NCBI GenBank assembly: GCA_964036155.1
Contig: OZ038422.1
Location: 2,875,201 to 2,939,200, forward strand
Length of the DNA stretch: 64,000 nucleotides
Direction of reading: 5' to 3'
Source of the DNA: Diploscapter coronatus
Lineage: Eukaryota; Nematoda; Chromadorea; Rhabditida; Rhabditidae
Shown here: piece by piece, positions 49,801-60,500 of the stretch
Numbering within the stretch: position 1 is the first letter of the stretch
Layout: every line of letters begins with the position of its first letter
Position numbers and translations under genes: made by a program
Notes under the pieces: generated by a model
Database searches by the model: none
Told to the model about the DNA's origin: nothing
The model's input: only the letters and a program-made list of their open reading frames with translations

Positions 49801-50246
49801 TGTTGCCGTTCAAATTGGAATTCGAATTCAATTGCGGAGGCGTTTCAGGGACGGTTTCATTCGACCCATTCGTCTCATTCATCGATATAATTGAGTCCTC
49901 CACAACTTCATTCGAATTCGAAATCGATGTGTTCCGAGTCGAGTTGAAACTTTCTTCAGGAACCGCACCTTCGTTGAGCGACTAAAATTGATTTTTTACA
50001 ATTATTTTAAAGGTTTTTTTTTTTTTAAATTATGTTTTAAAAATTCAATAAATTGAATGAATTTCCGAAAAAAAATACAAAAAAAATTCTGACCTGCTCA
50101 ATTTTGACGTCCTTTCCCAATTCCGGTTCAACTTTTTCGGTCTTGACCTCGACTTCGACTTCCATTTTGGCCTCTATTTTCTCTATTTTGAACTCCTCGT
50201 CCAAATTTTCATCGTCAAAAACCCAATCCGCCATTTCTTCTGCCAT
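43883..50246 (-). CDS. pme-3/parg-1-like: Poly(ADP-ribose) glycohydrolase (PARG)
   Basis: PARG hydrolyses ribose-ribose bonds in poly(ADP-ribose), reversing PARP signalling. Nineteen exons on the - strand: 50246-50094, 49981-49778, 49489-49378, 49227-49079, 48732-48618, 48406-48335, 48251-48181, 48007-47873, 47676-47512, 47404-47312, 47139-47045, 46795-46627, 46297-46172, 45867-45744, 45574-45511, 45408-45309, 45009-44904, 44474-44346 and 43986-43883. They encode 761 residues, close to the roughly 780 of the longer C. elegans enzyme. Residues 1-290 are acidic, Ser/Asn/Pro-rich and probably disordered. From about 293 the PARG fold follows: EQCACLMACAFF (about 424-435), LLEYFMKIVKEMPRGVVTF (about 471-489), the signature GGGVLGQHGSAQEE (542-555, catalytic Glu pair 554-555), GAQRFSSYSGYG (about 584-595) and ATGFWGCGAFSGNPQFK (about 668-684). 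All key signature residues are present, so it should be active. The start ATG follows an AAATTTCAG acceptor at 50253. The gene is followed on the same strand by the 152-residue gene, possibly as an operon. Confidence 0.95.
44764..44886. repeat. Family C foldback element next to a poly-A run, in a PARG intron
   Basis: The arms are AAACCGGCGAGACCACGAAGCAT and the right-arm reverse complement GAAACCGCGAGACCACGAGACAT, with outer CTATTTGG on the right. The loop has GAGAAATAGTGTGGGAAAAG on one side and ACTATTTCGCC on the other. A run of about 24 A precedes it (44742-44765). It sits in the intron between the exons ending at 44904 and starting at 44474. The arm sequence matches the element at 9702-9847. 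Confidence 0.78.
49521..49652. repeat. Foldback element in a PARG intron
   Basis: The left arm GAAATTTCGAATCGCG, TTAGCCACATGAAA pairs with the right arm TTTCATGCGGTTAACTG, GGTTCGAAATTTTC with few mismatches. The inner part has TATCGAGAAA opposite TTTCTCGATA. About 132 bp; no certain target duplication. Confidence 0.7.
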
Positions 50247-52164
50247 TTTTAACTGAAATTTGAAGAAAAAAATTGTGTTTATTTTGCCTGAACTCGAAAA
50301 AATAGCCAAAATTGAAGATTTCCAAATTTGAGCAAGACAAAAAACGGAAATATGCGATGAAAATCGAAAAGATTTTAAACTCGAACCACTTTGCGAAAAG
50401 AAAATACGCTCAAATGCGAAAATGCGGCAAACGATTGAAAAAATTAGTTGACAACTACTTGGAGGAAAGAATGCAAAACAATGTAGGTGGTGTTTTTGCA
50501 TTTATTTTCGGTTTTATCTCGTTTTCTGGGATTTCGTGATTTTCAGGCTGCAAAATTACTGTCCGTTGAATAATTAATGGACGATCGTGATATGGGCATA
50601 GTCAATGTTGAATTTCGATGAAGGGAGACTAGACTAGAATAGTATGGCTATTATATTTTCAAGCTGAAAAAATGTCTACATCAATTTTTTGGCTATTTAT
50701 AATTTTTACTCTCATTTGAGGACTTAAACCTCACGTTATCTGCGGATAACCACATCTCTTATGCAACCAGTAGTGATGCTTCGATTGCGGAATTTAAGTT
50801 CACGCATACAAATGGTTAATATTACTGATTCTAAAGCTGTCTAAACTTTCCCACAAGCTGTCAATCTGGGAATTTTGAAATGACGTGATCTATAGTTAGA
50901 GATAAGCGAGGGTATTGTCAATGACCGACTACTTGAAACGAAGAAAATGGCACTGGCTTATAATGCGCGGTAATTAGAAAGTTTTTTGCTGCAGCAGATT
51001 TTACGCTATTACATCATATTCAAGGAATGAGTTTGACGAATATTTGTAAATATACGCAATGCGCACTTTTCATATTCGAATGTGTGCATCATTTAATTCG
51101 CCTCAAATTATCAATCATTGACGATATGAAAGTAGGGAGAAATAGTGTAGGAAAATATAGCTCACGTCCTCACGTCAATCCGTCATTTCCCAGTTGCTAC
51201 TCAATTCAGTTAATTGAAAAATAAATCGAAGATGCTAAATCATGTTTTCTTTCAGCATTTTCCCGATGAATTACTTCTATACCTGGTAAAGCCTTAAACG
51301 TTATGAAAGCTACTGTTGCAAGCACATCGGAGAAAATAGCAAGATGGTTTGGTCATAAGAAATCATGATAATAATTGAAAATAAATTTCTTGTTAATCTG
51401 GTTATCTCGACTTTGGGCAATGTTAGATATTCTGGCACATTTATATGGAATTAAAATCAATAAAACGTTAATAAATGAACTCATCATTCGCAATCGTTTT
51501 CTCTTTCTTTTGGCTAATTGGAAATCTCAGACCCTTAGGCCCTCAAGCTGTAATTAATTTGGATGATGGTTGATCAGTCCGTTCCAATAGCACCTGGTGT
51601 AGGGTAGTTTAAGGGAAATTAATAGGACAGGAAGGAGGAGAAATGGACACCTCAAACTTGGGTAATTAAACCATTTATTAAAAATGAAGAAATTATCGCA
51701 ATTTATGCGATCTCAATGTTCATGATCTCAATACTTTGACCCCAATTCCCTTTCCGATCAGACAGTGACGCAAATGGTTTAATAGCTGTCAAGAATCTCC
51801 TGTCTATCGCCATTGTATCTTTACCTGGAACCTCTAGAATAATCTTATCATGCCACATGGGCATAATCGCGACAGTACTTAAGAACCTGATTTTATTGCT
51901 ATTTCGTTCTTCTTTGCATATTGCTTAGCGACAATAAAGGCTTTCTAACAAACTCCTAGCGTTTAAACACACGAATTTTCACAGAAATCAAAATAAAAGT
52001 AAATCCGGTGAAAATTGTGTTGAGTAGCAAGGAATCTTGTTTTTATCTCGAAGCAGAAAAGCGCGAGGAAAGAGGAAAGAAAATATTTTCTTGCATCGGG
52101 GATAGATTCAATCTGAAAACACAAAAATATGTGATTTTTTTTGCGAAATAAAAAAAGCGAAGAT

Positions 52165-52250
52165 CGCAATTCGCGACACGAGCCGTGCGAAATAGGGTGA
52201 AGGATGGTAGAGAGAAGATTCTTTTCTCACCCCGAGGCTTCCAGGTTGTC
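52165..52250. repeat. Partial or diverged family C foldback
   Basis: GTGCGAAATAGGGTGAAGG on one side and CCGAGGCTTCCAGGTTGTC on the other recall the inner GCGAAATAG and the outer GGTTTCCAAGTTG modules of the elements at 19226 and 9702. Arm pairing is poor, so this is likely a decayed copy. Confidence 0.45.
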
Positions 52251-53196
52251 CTCCATTTTTACATCTTCTGCGATTTTTCAACATACAAAATTCTGTCTGC
52301 TGAATGGAAAAAACAATGAACAAACGGATATTTTCGTCTCTCAATGATGTGAAAATTTCAATAATGCCACAGATGGATTGCATAATAGCATTTCTATTTT
52401 TGAGTTATGAGATGAGAAATTTTATGCTTGAACTGATGATTTATTAGAGTAGTTGTTTATAATATTTGTAACAACTGACTATTATAGTTTTGGCGATCGT
52501 TAATGGATATTAAACGGATCTTCAAACTTACTTGATGGTCTAGGAAACGCTATAATACAAGCAGTGACAGCAACTATAAATGTGATTTCAAAAACATTGT
52601 GATTTACTCCACCAATATTTTAATTGGTACTTCAATTAATCAGTTCAGTTCGGAACAGTAGTCGCCAGATTTAACTTATCGCCGTTCGTATAAATTTATA
52701 CAACCTATTATCATTCAACAAAATATCCATATGCTCATAATTTCATATACAAAATAAAGCTTGACATTTATGCAATCATTCGACTATGATTTATAATTAC
52801 AGATGATGGCCAATGAGTTTATCGTTTCGAATCATTACTCAGAATATCTCTAACATTTCTTTGGCATTAATAGCGCCATTCTTAATCTCAATTGATAGAT
52901 AGGTTATGATGATAATGTTACAAAATATTACCAAATTTTCAAGCACCGTTTGTAATAGTGACTCACTTTAAGCTTATCCCTTAGTAATGATGAGTTTTAC
53001 TATGCGACTTCGTAGTACTATGAAATTGCCATGTGATTAGTCATCCTGTCTAATATTAGCCAACATGCAATGTCAGGAGGGATTTACGAATTACTTTTGT
53101 TTGAATTTGAATAAAATTCGTTAATCCGTAATAAAAAAATAAAACGTGACTATTCGCAAATTGTCTTGTTGTTTTAGAATTTATGTATCCGTTATA

Positions 53197-53332
53197 ATTG
53201 AGGAGAGAGTCCGATATTCATGCAGCAGCAAATTAGAAATCGAATTTGGAGACGCGAAATAGTGAGTCGCGTCGAAGAGAAACGAGAGACGAATAGCGTA
53301 ATTTTTCGATATCGACGTTCTCTCTAATCAAT
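53197..53332. mobile_element. Family A MITE, copy 2
   Basis: The second copy of the element at 41587-41721. The right end (reverse complement ATTGATTAGAGAGAACGTCG) and the interior GCGAAATAGTGAGTCGCGTC, AGAGAAACGAGAGACGAA and TAGCGTAATTTTT closely match copy 1, while the left terminal repeat has diverged (ATTGAGGAGAGAGTCCG). Confidence 0.85.
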
Positions 53333-53799
53333 CATACGGTTTTTTATTCCGTTTCCACGTGTTATCAAGCTAGTCTACATTGCTTAGGCTGACGAACGTT
53401 CAGGAAAAAATAGGAATAAAAGCGAAAGATGTTCATCAAATTCTGACAATGAGCAACGCTATATTATAGAATCTATAAATTCCAAGTCCTAAATTTTTCT
53501 TCGAAATTTTTATCAGTTATTAGCCCGTGTTACTTTACCGTATTTTTTTTTATCTTGATTCAAGCATCAAGTCCTTCGATTCGAAAGTATTCTATTTAGG
53601 TCAAGGTATCTAACACTTCGCTGTTTGAGTTGATTTATTTCTATGATCCCATATTCGTCACTACATAATAGTAAGTGACCTAACTTACCAGTTAATTATT
53701 ACAGTAGTCCAATGAGCACTATCGTATTTCTAACAAGACTTAACCAATCTTCTAGATGATGTATAATCGAATGAAATTTTTAATTTAGGCTTCGACAGT

Positions 53800-56309
53800 A
53801 TGGGTAACTATCAACCAGATCAAAACGACAATAAGGATTATGATAGTGATCAATTTGAACTCATCGGAACTGACGACGATGTTCGTGAAGAGCCAATGAA
53901 TATTCAAGCTCGAAATGTACAAACGATAGATAATCCATCGACAGCAGCATCGAGCAATCAGAATGAAACATTCGTCTTTGCAAGTAAATGAATTGAAAAT
54001 TGAGAATGTCGAATCGAGGATGGGTTAATAAGAGTTGATAGATGAATATTCTAAATGATATTCATGGATTCTGAGAACAAAATCCGCAGATCCATTGCGC
54101 TGCAAATACCTTCTAGGTAGCGGCATCATCGCTCTCAGATGATACTGATGAACCACCACTTGTTCACTAATCTATTATCATTGATTCGATAATTTTCACT
54201 CTAAAATTGAATCCAATAATTTCACTAATCTAATCGTTTTCAGCAGCCAAAGGAAAGCTGAATTCGTCTACTCAAATGTTGCTGATAATAAATTCTCGGC
54301 GAGAAATTATTGCTAAAATTCCAATATATAGAATTACATTCTATTTCTTCGCTATTGTTAGGAAAGGGAATACTGTGAGATCATGAAATGAAGTATCACG
54401 ATGAATCTAAGATTTCAGATTTATATCATAGGCGGTAGTGATGGAGCCGTTAGGTCTTCGGCTGTTTATGCATTCGATACCATTTCTAGGCAGTTGACTC
54501 AGGTAATGAACGAAGAGTATCATGCTGTGTCGAAATGCATAGAGAGCGATAGTCAGGAACTTCAATCAACTTACACTCGGTGGCGAAAAGAATTGAGATT
54601 TAAAGACATTTTAATTGGATCAGAATTCCTTCTCCCTAATACGTTTCTCATCGCGACAAACTTTCTCAATAATCTTATTCTGGTTATTCGCAAAAATGAT
54701 TCATTATCATGAGCCACCATTTAAACAATTATTCCACCTACCATTTTCAGGAAGCCAACATCCAAACTCGTCGTACTAGAGCTTTCGGCGCTACATATGA
54801 TGGGAAGATTTTCTTAGCCGGTGGATATTTAGAAGACTATCTCTGTAGTGTTGAAGTAGAGTATTCTGACGAAATTTAATCTTCACTTTCGAACTTTCAG
54901 ATTTATGATCCCGAGAAGAAAAGCTGGACTTTTGGGCCGTCGCTGAAGCACGCCAGAGCCGATGGTGCTTTATTTGTGTTTCAGAATGAGTTATACGGTA
55001 AAATTTTAGGTTTTACTGAAATCTTAGATATCTCAAAATCATGCCAAATAAGTTGAAGAAACATCATCGGTTTTTCTAGCCATTTCGCATATATTGAATA
55101 TCTCGAGATGTCTTGATTTTCCAAATAGGGTCACTTTCGATGAAGATGCTAATAATTCGATTTAGCAATCGGCGGATATAATGGAAACAAATATGTGGCT
55201 GAAATAGAGCGATACAATCCCAATTCGAAATGCTGGGAAATTTACGACAGAATGCCGAAACCGAGAGCTGGATTCGGAATCACTACTTATAAAGGAAAAG
55301 TCGTGATCGCTGGAGGATGGGAGTAATCTTTTGATATAGTACATTTGATTTTAGCTCGAATTTCGATTCTGTTCAGACCTTAACAAAGTCTAATAGTCAA
55401 ATTCCATTTGGCAACTTGATAATTAGTTGCCCATAATTAAGGGTATAGAGCAAAGTAGAGAGGGGGATTTTTTCTCTAGTATTTCGTAGGTAACAAAGTA
55501 ACGAAGTATCCAGGTTTCCTTCATTTCGTTTCTACCATTTTCCAAAGTTTATCACGATTCAGACGTGAAGCATTTTTCATTCCATCTCATTTTTACCATA
55601 AACCTCTTTGAGACTGATCTTGAAACTTGGGAATAATGACAGCCTACTTATCACTTTTCTGACTTATTTTTATTTCTATCAAATGTCACAAGATACATGT
55701 TGATTTCAAACCGTTAGCAATTTTTATCAAGAACAGGACTCTGATAGACTTTTCTAGCAAAATTGCCCTTTTCAAATTGATTAACTTTCAGCTCGGCAAC
55801 TAACTCATTGAATACGGTAATCTGCTATGATACTTTCAACAAGGAATGGACGATTATGCCGTCGATGTGCGAACCCAGAAAAATGCCGACACTAGTTACT
55901 ACAAATGAGAACGGAGAAGAGCTGCTAGTCGTGGCTGGAGGGTAAAGATTTGTTGGCTTATTGTAGTACTCGTCCTACATTCACTCTCACCTTTCGTATG
56001 GGAATAAGGCTAGGAAATTTTTTGTGATGATTGATTAAAGTCGAACTTTTTTCAAGCTTAGGGATTTTTTCCTACGCGATTCGGAAATGTTACCCTAAGA
56101 TCGACTTTTAACCTATGTCAGGATGTTTCCTGATGAGGCCAATATTTCCATGACTGGCGAGAAAAATTGAACTTGAAAGAGAATGTATTATTAACCCGAA
56201 AAATGCTATTTTCAGGTACAAGGAAAGATGGACAGCAATTGAATCCATAGAGCGATACGATAGCCAAGAAAGAACATGGTATATGAAGGATTTAGGATCA
56301 TTCGTCTAA
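53800..56309 (+). CDS. Kelch-repeat protein without a visible BTB domain
   Basis: Eight exons: 53800-53983, 54244-54356, 54419-54502, 54751-54855, 54901-54997, 55166-55322, 55792-55941 and 56216-56309, giving 327 residues with matching phases and a TAA. Kelch motifs are recognised by paired glycines at about 104-105, 151-152, 197-198, 244-245 and 296-297 (IYIIGG, IFLAGG, LYAIGG, VVIAGG, LLVVAGG), each followed by a Y-D/N and a W (ERYNPNSKCW, IYDPEKKSW, ERYDSQERTW). Five repeats can form most of a beta-propeller, a protein-binding scaffold, for example in cullin-3 adaptors. Residues 1-61 are Asp/Asn/Gln-rich and disordered; no BTB or BACK domain is seen, so upstream exons may be missing. Exons 1 and 2 are less certain: exon 2 has a weak GTTAGG donor, and the first ATG follows a TTTAG acceptor that may be cis or trans. 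AATAAA is at 56349-56354. Confidence 0.75.
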
Positions 56310-57516
56310 AACTAAGCAGAAAATACAATTGTAATTTTTTTATTTTTGAATAAATTAATACGGGAATGTTATTTTTACGCATAAGTTGATTATTATTACT
56401 TCTTGACAAATAAAGTATGAAAGTTATGAAGCATGGATGATAATAAAGATAATAAAAGTTGTAAATTTTTATCATTAACATCATCATCTTATTATCAATC
56501 AGTGAATTTTTGTACACGCCCAGAGGAAGGAAATTTTGAATAATTTTATAAAGCATAGAAGTAACTAATCTATCTTTGATAAGATTATTGACAAAAGGCT
56601 TTATTTGCATGCCCCACCTCTTTTTTATCTATCATAGGAAGTAGAAAATGATTTACCAAAAAAGAATATAAAGCACTTTGACTGTGATAACCATGTGCAC
56701 ATTTATTAGCGATTTTTATGAAGGTCACCTCTACGCTATCTTTATCTATTTGACAAGTGACGTCATTTCGAAACAGTCTTTGTAACGAGCTGACATTTTC
56801 TTAGAATGCTTATCAGGTTTTCTCCCTATACATTAGTATCTCTTAGATATTTTCTAGGGCTTTTTCTGGTATCATCCTCAAAAATGCCTCATCCGGATGC
56901 GCATGCATTTTGCACTCAGCAAAAAAAACGTTTTTTTTTTTTAATTCTTCTTTTGGCAATTGAGTGCGCTCATTGCTCATTTCTTTGTACTCTCATTCGT
57001 TTTCTTCGATTTTTGTTTCGGGAATAAACTTAGAAACGTTTCGAAAGAATAAGGTGCATAAGATCGTGCAAAATTTCATAGAAATTCGTCAGTTCTTTTC
57101 ATTTTTCGTTCCATTTCTTTTCCTTTTCCCTCCTCTTCTCTCCGCTCTCTTCTCCCAGTTTACGCCGTATTTCGAAATTTTGCCCAATAGCTTTGCCATT
57201 GTCTGTTTCATTCATTCGTTCATTTATTTGTCAGGTCGATTTCATGCGGTGCTTTTTCGAATTTTCAATTTTAAAGTCCCAAATTTTCGAAATCCAAAAT
57301 TGTTTCCATCGAAAATCCGAGTTTTCAATCGATTTTCATTAATTTTCACTAGCTTATCTATGAAATTTTGAATATCTCTTAATTTTCTCACAGTTCAGAT
57401 CCAAAATTATCTCAAAACTTTATTCTTCATCTTCAAAATCTTTCTCTTCTTGCAATTTTGGTATTTTTTCCATGAAATTCTAGAATTGGCTGATTTTCCT
57501 CAAATTTCAGTCTAAA
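56310..57516. other. Intergenic stretch between the kelch gene and ari-1, no gene seen
   Basis: Contains the kelch polyA signal AATAAA at 56349-56354. A T/C-rich stretch at about 57090-57170 is followed by AT-rich sequence up to the AAATTTCAG acceptor at 57510, directly before the ari-1 ATG. It probably holds the ari-1 promoter and outron. Confidence 0.5.
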
Positions 57517-60500
57517 ATGCATCTGAGCTCGGACGACGGTTATTTCGAGTTGGAGTGCGAGACGATGGACGAGTGCGACCTCATCAAGTCCATGGAACTC
57601 GCCATCCAGCAGCTGCAAGACGTCATTGAGATCGCCCCAGGCATGTGCAGAATTCTGCTCAACAGGTACGAAGGTTCGCTTGTATTTGTTCAGTAGATCT
57701 AGGGAGCACTTTCGTCAGATGATGAAAAATATAAGGGTGTAGATCGCAAAACGTTATTACAATTGTGACAATGCATCACGGAGGCGAAATTTTTAGCTAA
57801 TAAGATATCAGCGATGAACATTTGTAAAATAAATATGCAGAAAGTAGGTTGAGAAGGATTTCTGACGATCGTTCTCTCTAGGACTGCTTGAAATTCTAAA
57901 ATTTGCACACTTTTGCTCAACATATGGGAGATTTATTTTCTTATTCATAAAAAGGCTATCGAATCAACAAAATGTGAGAATTTTCTAATAACCAGAATTT
58001 TGCAAATATTAAAAGAGAAAGCGGAACGAAGAGTTTACGAAGAAACCTAGAAAATAGATATATTTCTCAAAATATCAAGTCGCGACTAGCCTTGAACGCT
58101 ACTGTTTCGTTGATACCATTAAATTGGAAAAAGTCCAAAGCAAATTTTATTAAATAATTATTTTGAATTTCGTTATATTGTATGAAAATTTAAGAGCGAT
58201 TTGCTTTCTAGAATATTCAGTGGTACGTCGGGTTTCTCGTCGAGGAAAAACATCAACCAAATCTTCAAACTAATCTCTTATTTTCAGGTACAACTGGAAC
58301 GTGGACGAGTTGCTGGAGAACTACTATTCGAGCCCTGACTTGGACGCAGAGGTTTTCCTTCGTAAAGCCCGTCTCCTGCCTGCAGGTAGTAGTTTTTTTT
58401 TTTTTAATTTCAATCGTTAGATTCAAATTTGTATTAATTTTATCGATGCTTAAAATTTACTAGATCAATTTTAATTAAACTTATCTCCATGGTTTGATGA
58501 AAGGAACAACATTGTGTTTTACTTTATTTTTTAACAGTTTTTATTTCGCTTCCGAGAATTTTGATACAAATTTAGGGGTAATTAAAATTTTCAGGTTTTT
58601 GCATTAACAAAATCCATGGTTAAAAAACTTGTTTTTTTTCCAGAACATATGATTGTGTCCGATGGAGGCGCACTAGAAGGGGACTGCGATATTTGTCTCG
58701 AGGCCGGACAACTCGATGGGTTCGCTTGCGGTCACACGGCCTGTCCTGAATGCTGGAAAGGATATTTGAATGCGAAGGTACAAATTTGATTGTTGAAATT
58801 GCCTCTTACCAAAAGTAAAGTAAGAAATTCTAATCGAAAATTTCTAAGTAAACAGATTATTTCTTTTTTGCAGCATCAATGAGATTCTCTGAACAAACTT
58901 CATAAGTAGCAACATTTTCTTATGATTTTTGCAACAGATTTTTAAAAATAATTTTTCAAAAACTAGCGATAAATTATCTACAGAATTTTTTTTGTTGTTG
59001 ATTTTTTATTCGATTTCTATTCTGGAATGATATCTAAGATATTGTATCGGTCAAATTAAGTGGCAATTCGTGTGCCAAAGAGCGTCGTTGCGAGAAATGC
59101 GCGTCACGACTATGCGCAAAGAGGGAGGCTAGAGTGCAGAGAGAAGACTCAGCGGAGGACAATGGAAAGAGAATGGTACGCAACCTCCCCTGTGCCTCTC
59201 GCTATTATTTCAATACGTATTTTCACTTAATTTGACCGAAACAATAATAATATTTTCATGTTGTATTTTGAAGCATATTTCAAATTTTTCAGATTCGCGA
59301 GGGCCAGAGCGAGATCGAGTGCATGGCGAGCGATTGCGACCTGCTCATCGATGATCAGAAAGTGCGTCTTAAGGCAATTAGGATTTTCGTGATCCGATGA
59401 AATAGTATTTCGTGTTAGGAGAGGATAGAGAACGGTAGAAAAACGCTCCTTCACTTTGCACACTATTTCGCCTGGTTGCGAAATATTCAACTTGCCGGAT
59501 TAAAACTTTTTTTTTTTAATTAACGAAGGAACTAACCAATAATGGAGTAATGAAACAAGTTTCTGCTCGAAGCTTTTGCAACTTATCTTCTTGTCTTGAA
59601 ACTATTTTGACCATTGAAATGGATATTTTTCTCAAAGATGTATTATTTGAGTTCAAACACAACACACGAGCATGGAGGCAATGAAAACTCGGAAACTTTG
59701 TATTTTTCCAAATTTCTGAAGCTTATTTTCAGATACTGCTCCACATCACGGATCAGAGGGTAGTCGATTTGCTGAGAAGACAGCAAATAAACAGCTACGT
59801 CGAGCACAACTCGCGACTTAGATGGTGTCCCACACAGGGATGCGAGAAGGCCGTTAAAGTAGGGTTTTTAAATGTTATATTCAGGGGTAGCCCAATTGAA
59901 CCAATCGTTTGTAATGCGAAATACTCATTGTCTTAAAACATTCATTTTTTTCGTGAGAGGGGTGTTTGATTAGAGAAACTTTTCAGGAATATTTATTCCA
60001 TCTGCGAAATCCCATCAGAAACATTACCGATTTTGTAGCCTTCGAGGAATTTTGAAGTTGTTTGATTAGATTAGCTTCGACAAATAAATCACACTAAATT
60101 TCGACTACACATTGAAAATCGTGGTTTTCTTTGAAACATAATAGGAAAAAATCATGAAATATTTGAATTGCATTTGTAAAATAAAGAGAACAGGACTCTA
60201 TTAGCGGCAATTCGAACTTCGAAATTCTAAAATCCTCAACTTTTTAAACCTATAAAATATTTGCTTTCAGATTCGCGAATTCGGTCACGGCGTGGTGCGC
60301 TGCATGGCGTGCAAAAATCGGTTCTGCTTCGGCTGCGGATTTGAGATACACGAGCCTTTGGATTGCGAGCTGCTACGAATTTGGTTAAAGGTCGGACTTG
60401 ATTGCCATAACTAAGACAATTGTCTAATTAATTAGTCTATTTAACTCGAATTCCGACTTAATTACTCGAATCAGGACGATCTATCGAACTAATTCGAATA

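Larger units (their letters stand above)
50247..53799. other. Intergenic stretch between divergent PARG and kelch genes, no gene recognised
   Basis: Presumably holds the promoters of both divergent genes. It contains a GAGAAATAGTGTAGGAAAAT core-like motif at about 51138, a partial family C element at about 52165-52250 and a family A MITE at 53197-53332. No exon chain is supported on either strand. Confidence 0.5.

Noticed and set aside
50037..50501. 154-codon - strand frame extending upstream of the PARG start
   Set aside because: The upstream part crosses an AAATTTCAG acceptor directly before the PARG ATG and has no PARG similarity. The ATG at 50246 is the better start.
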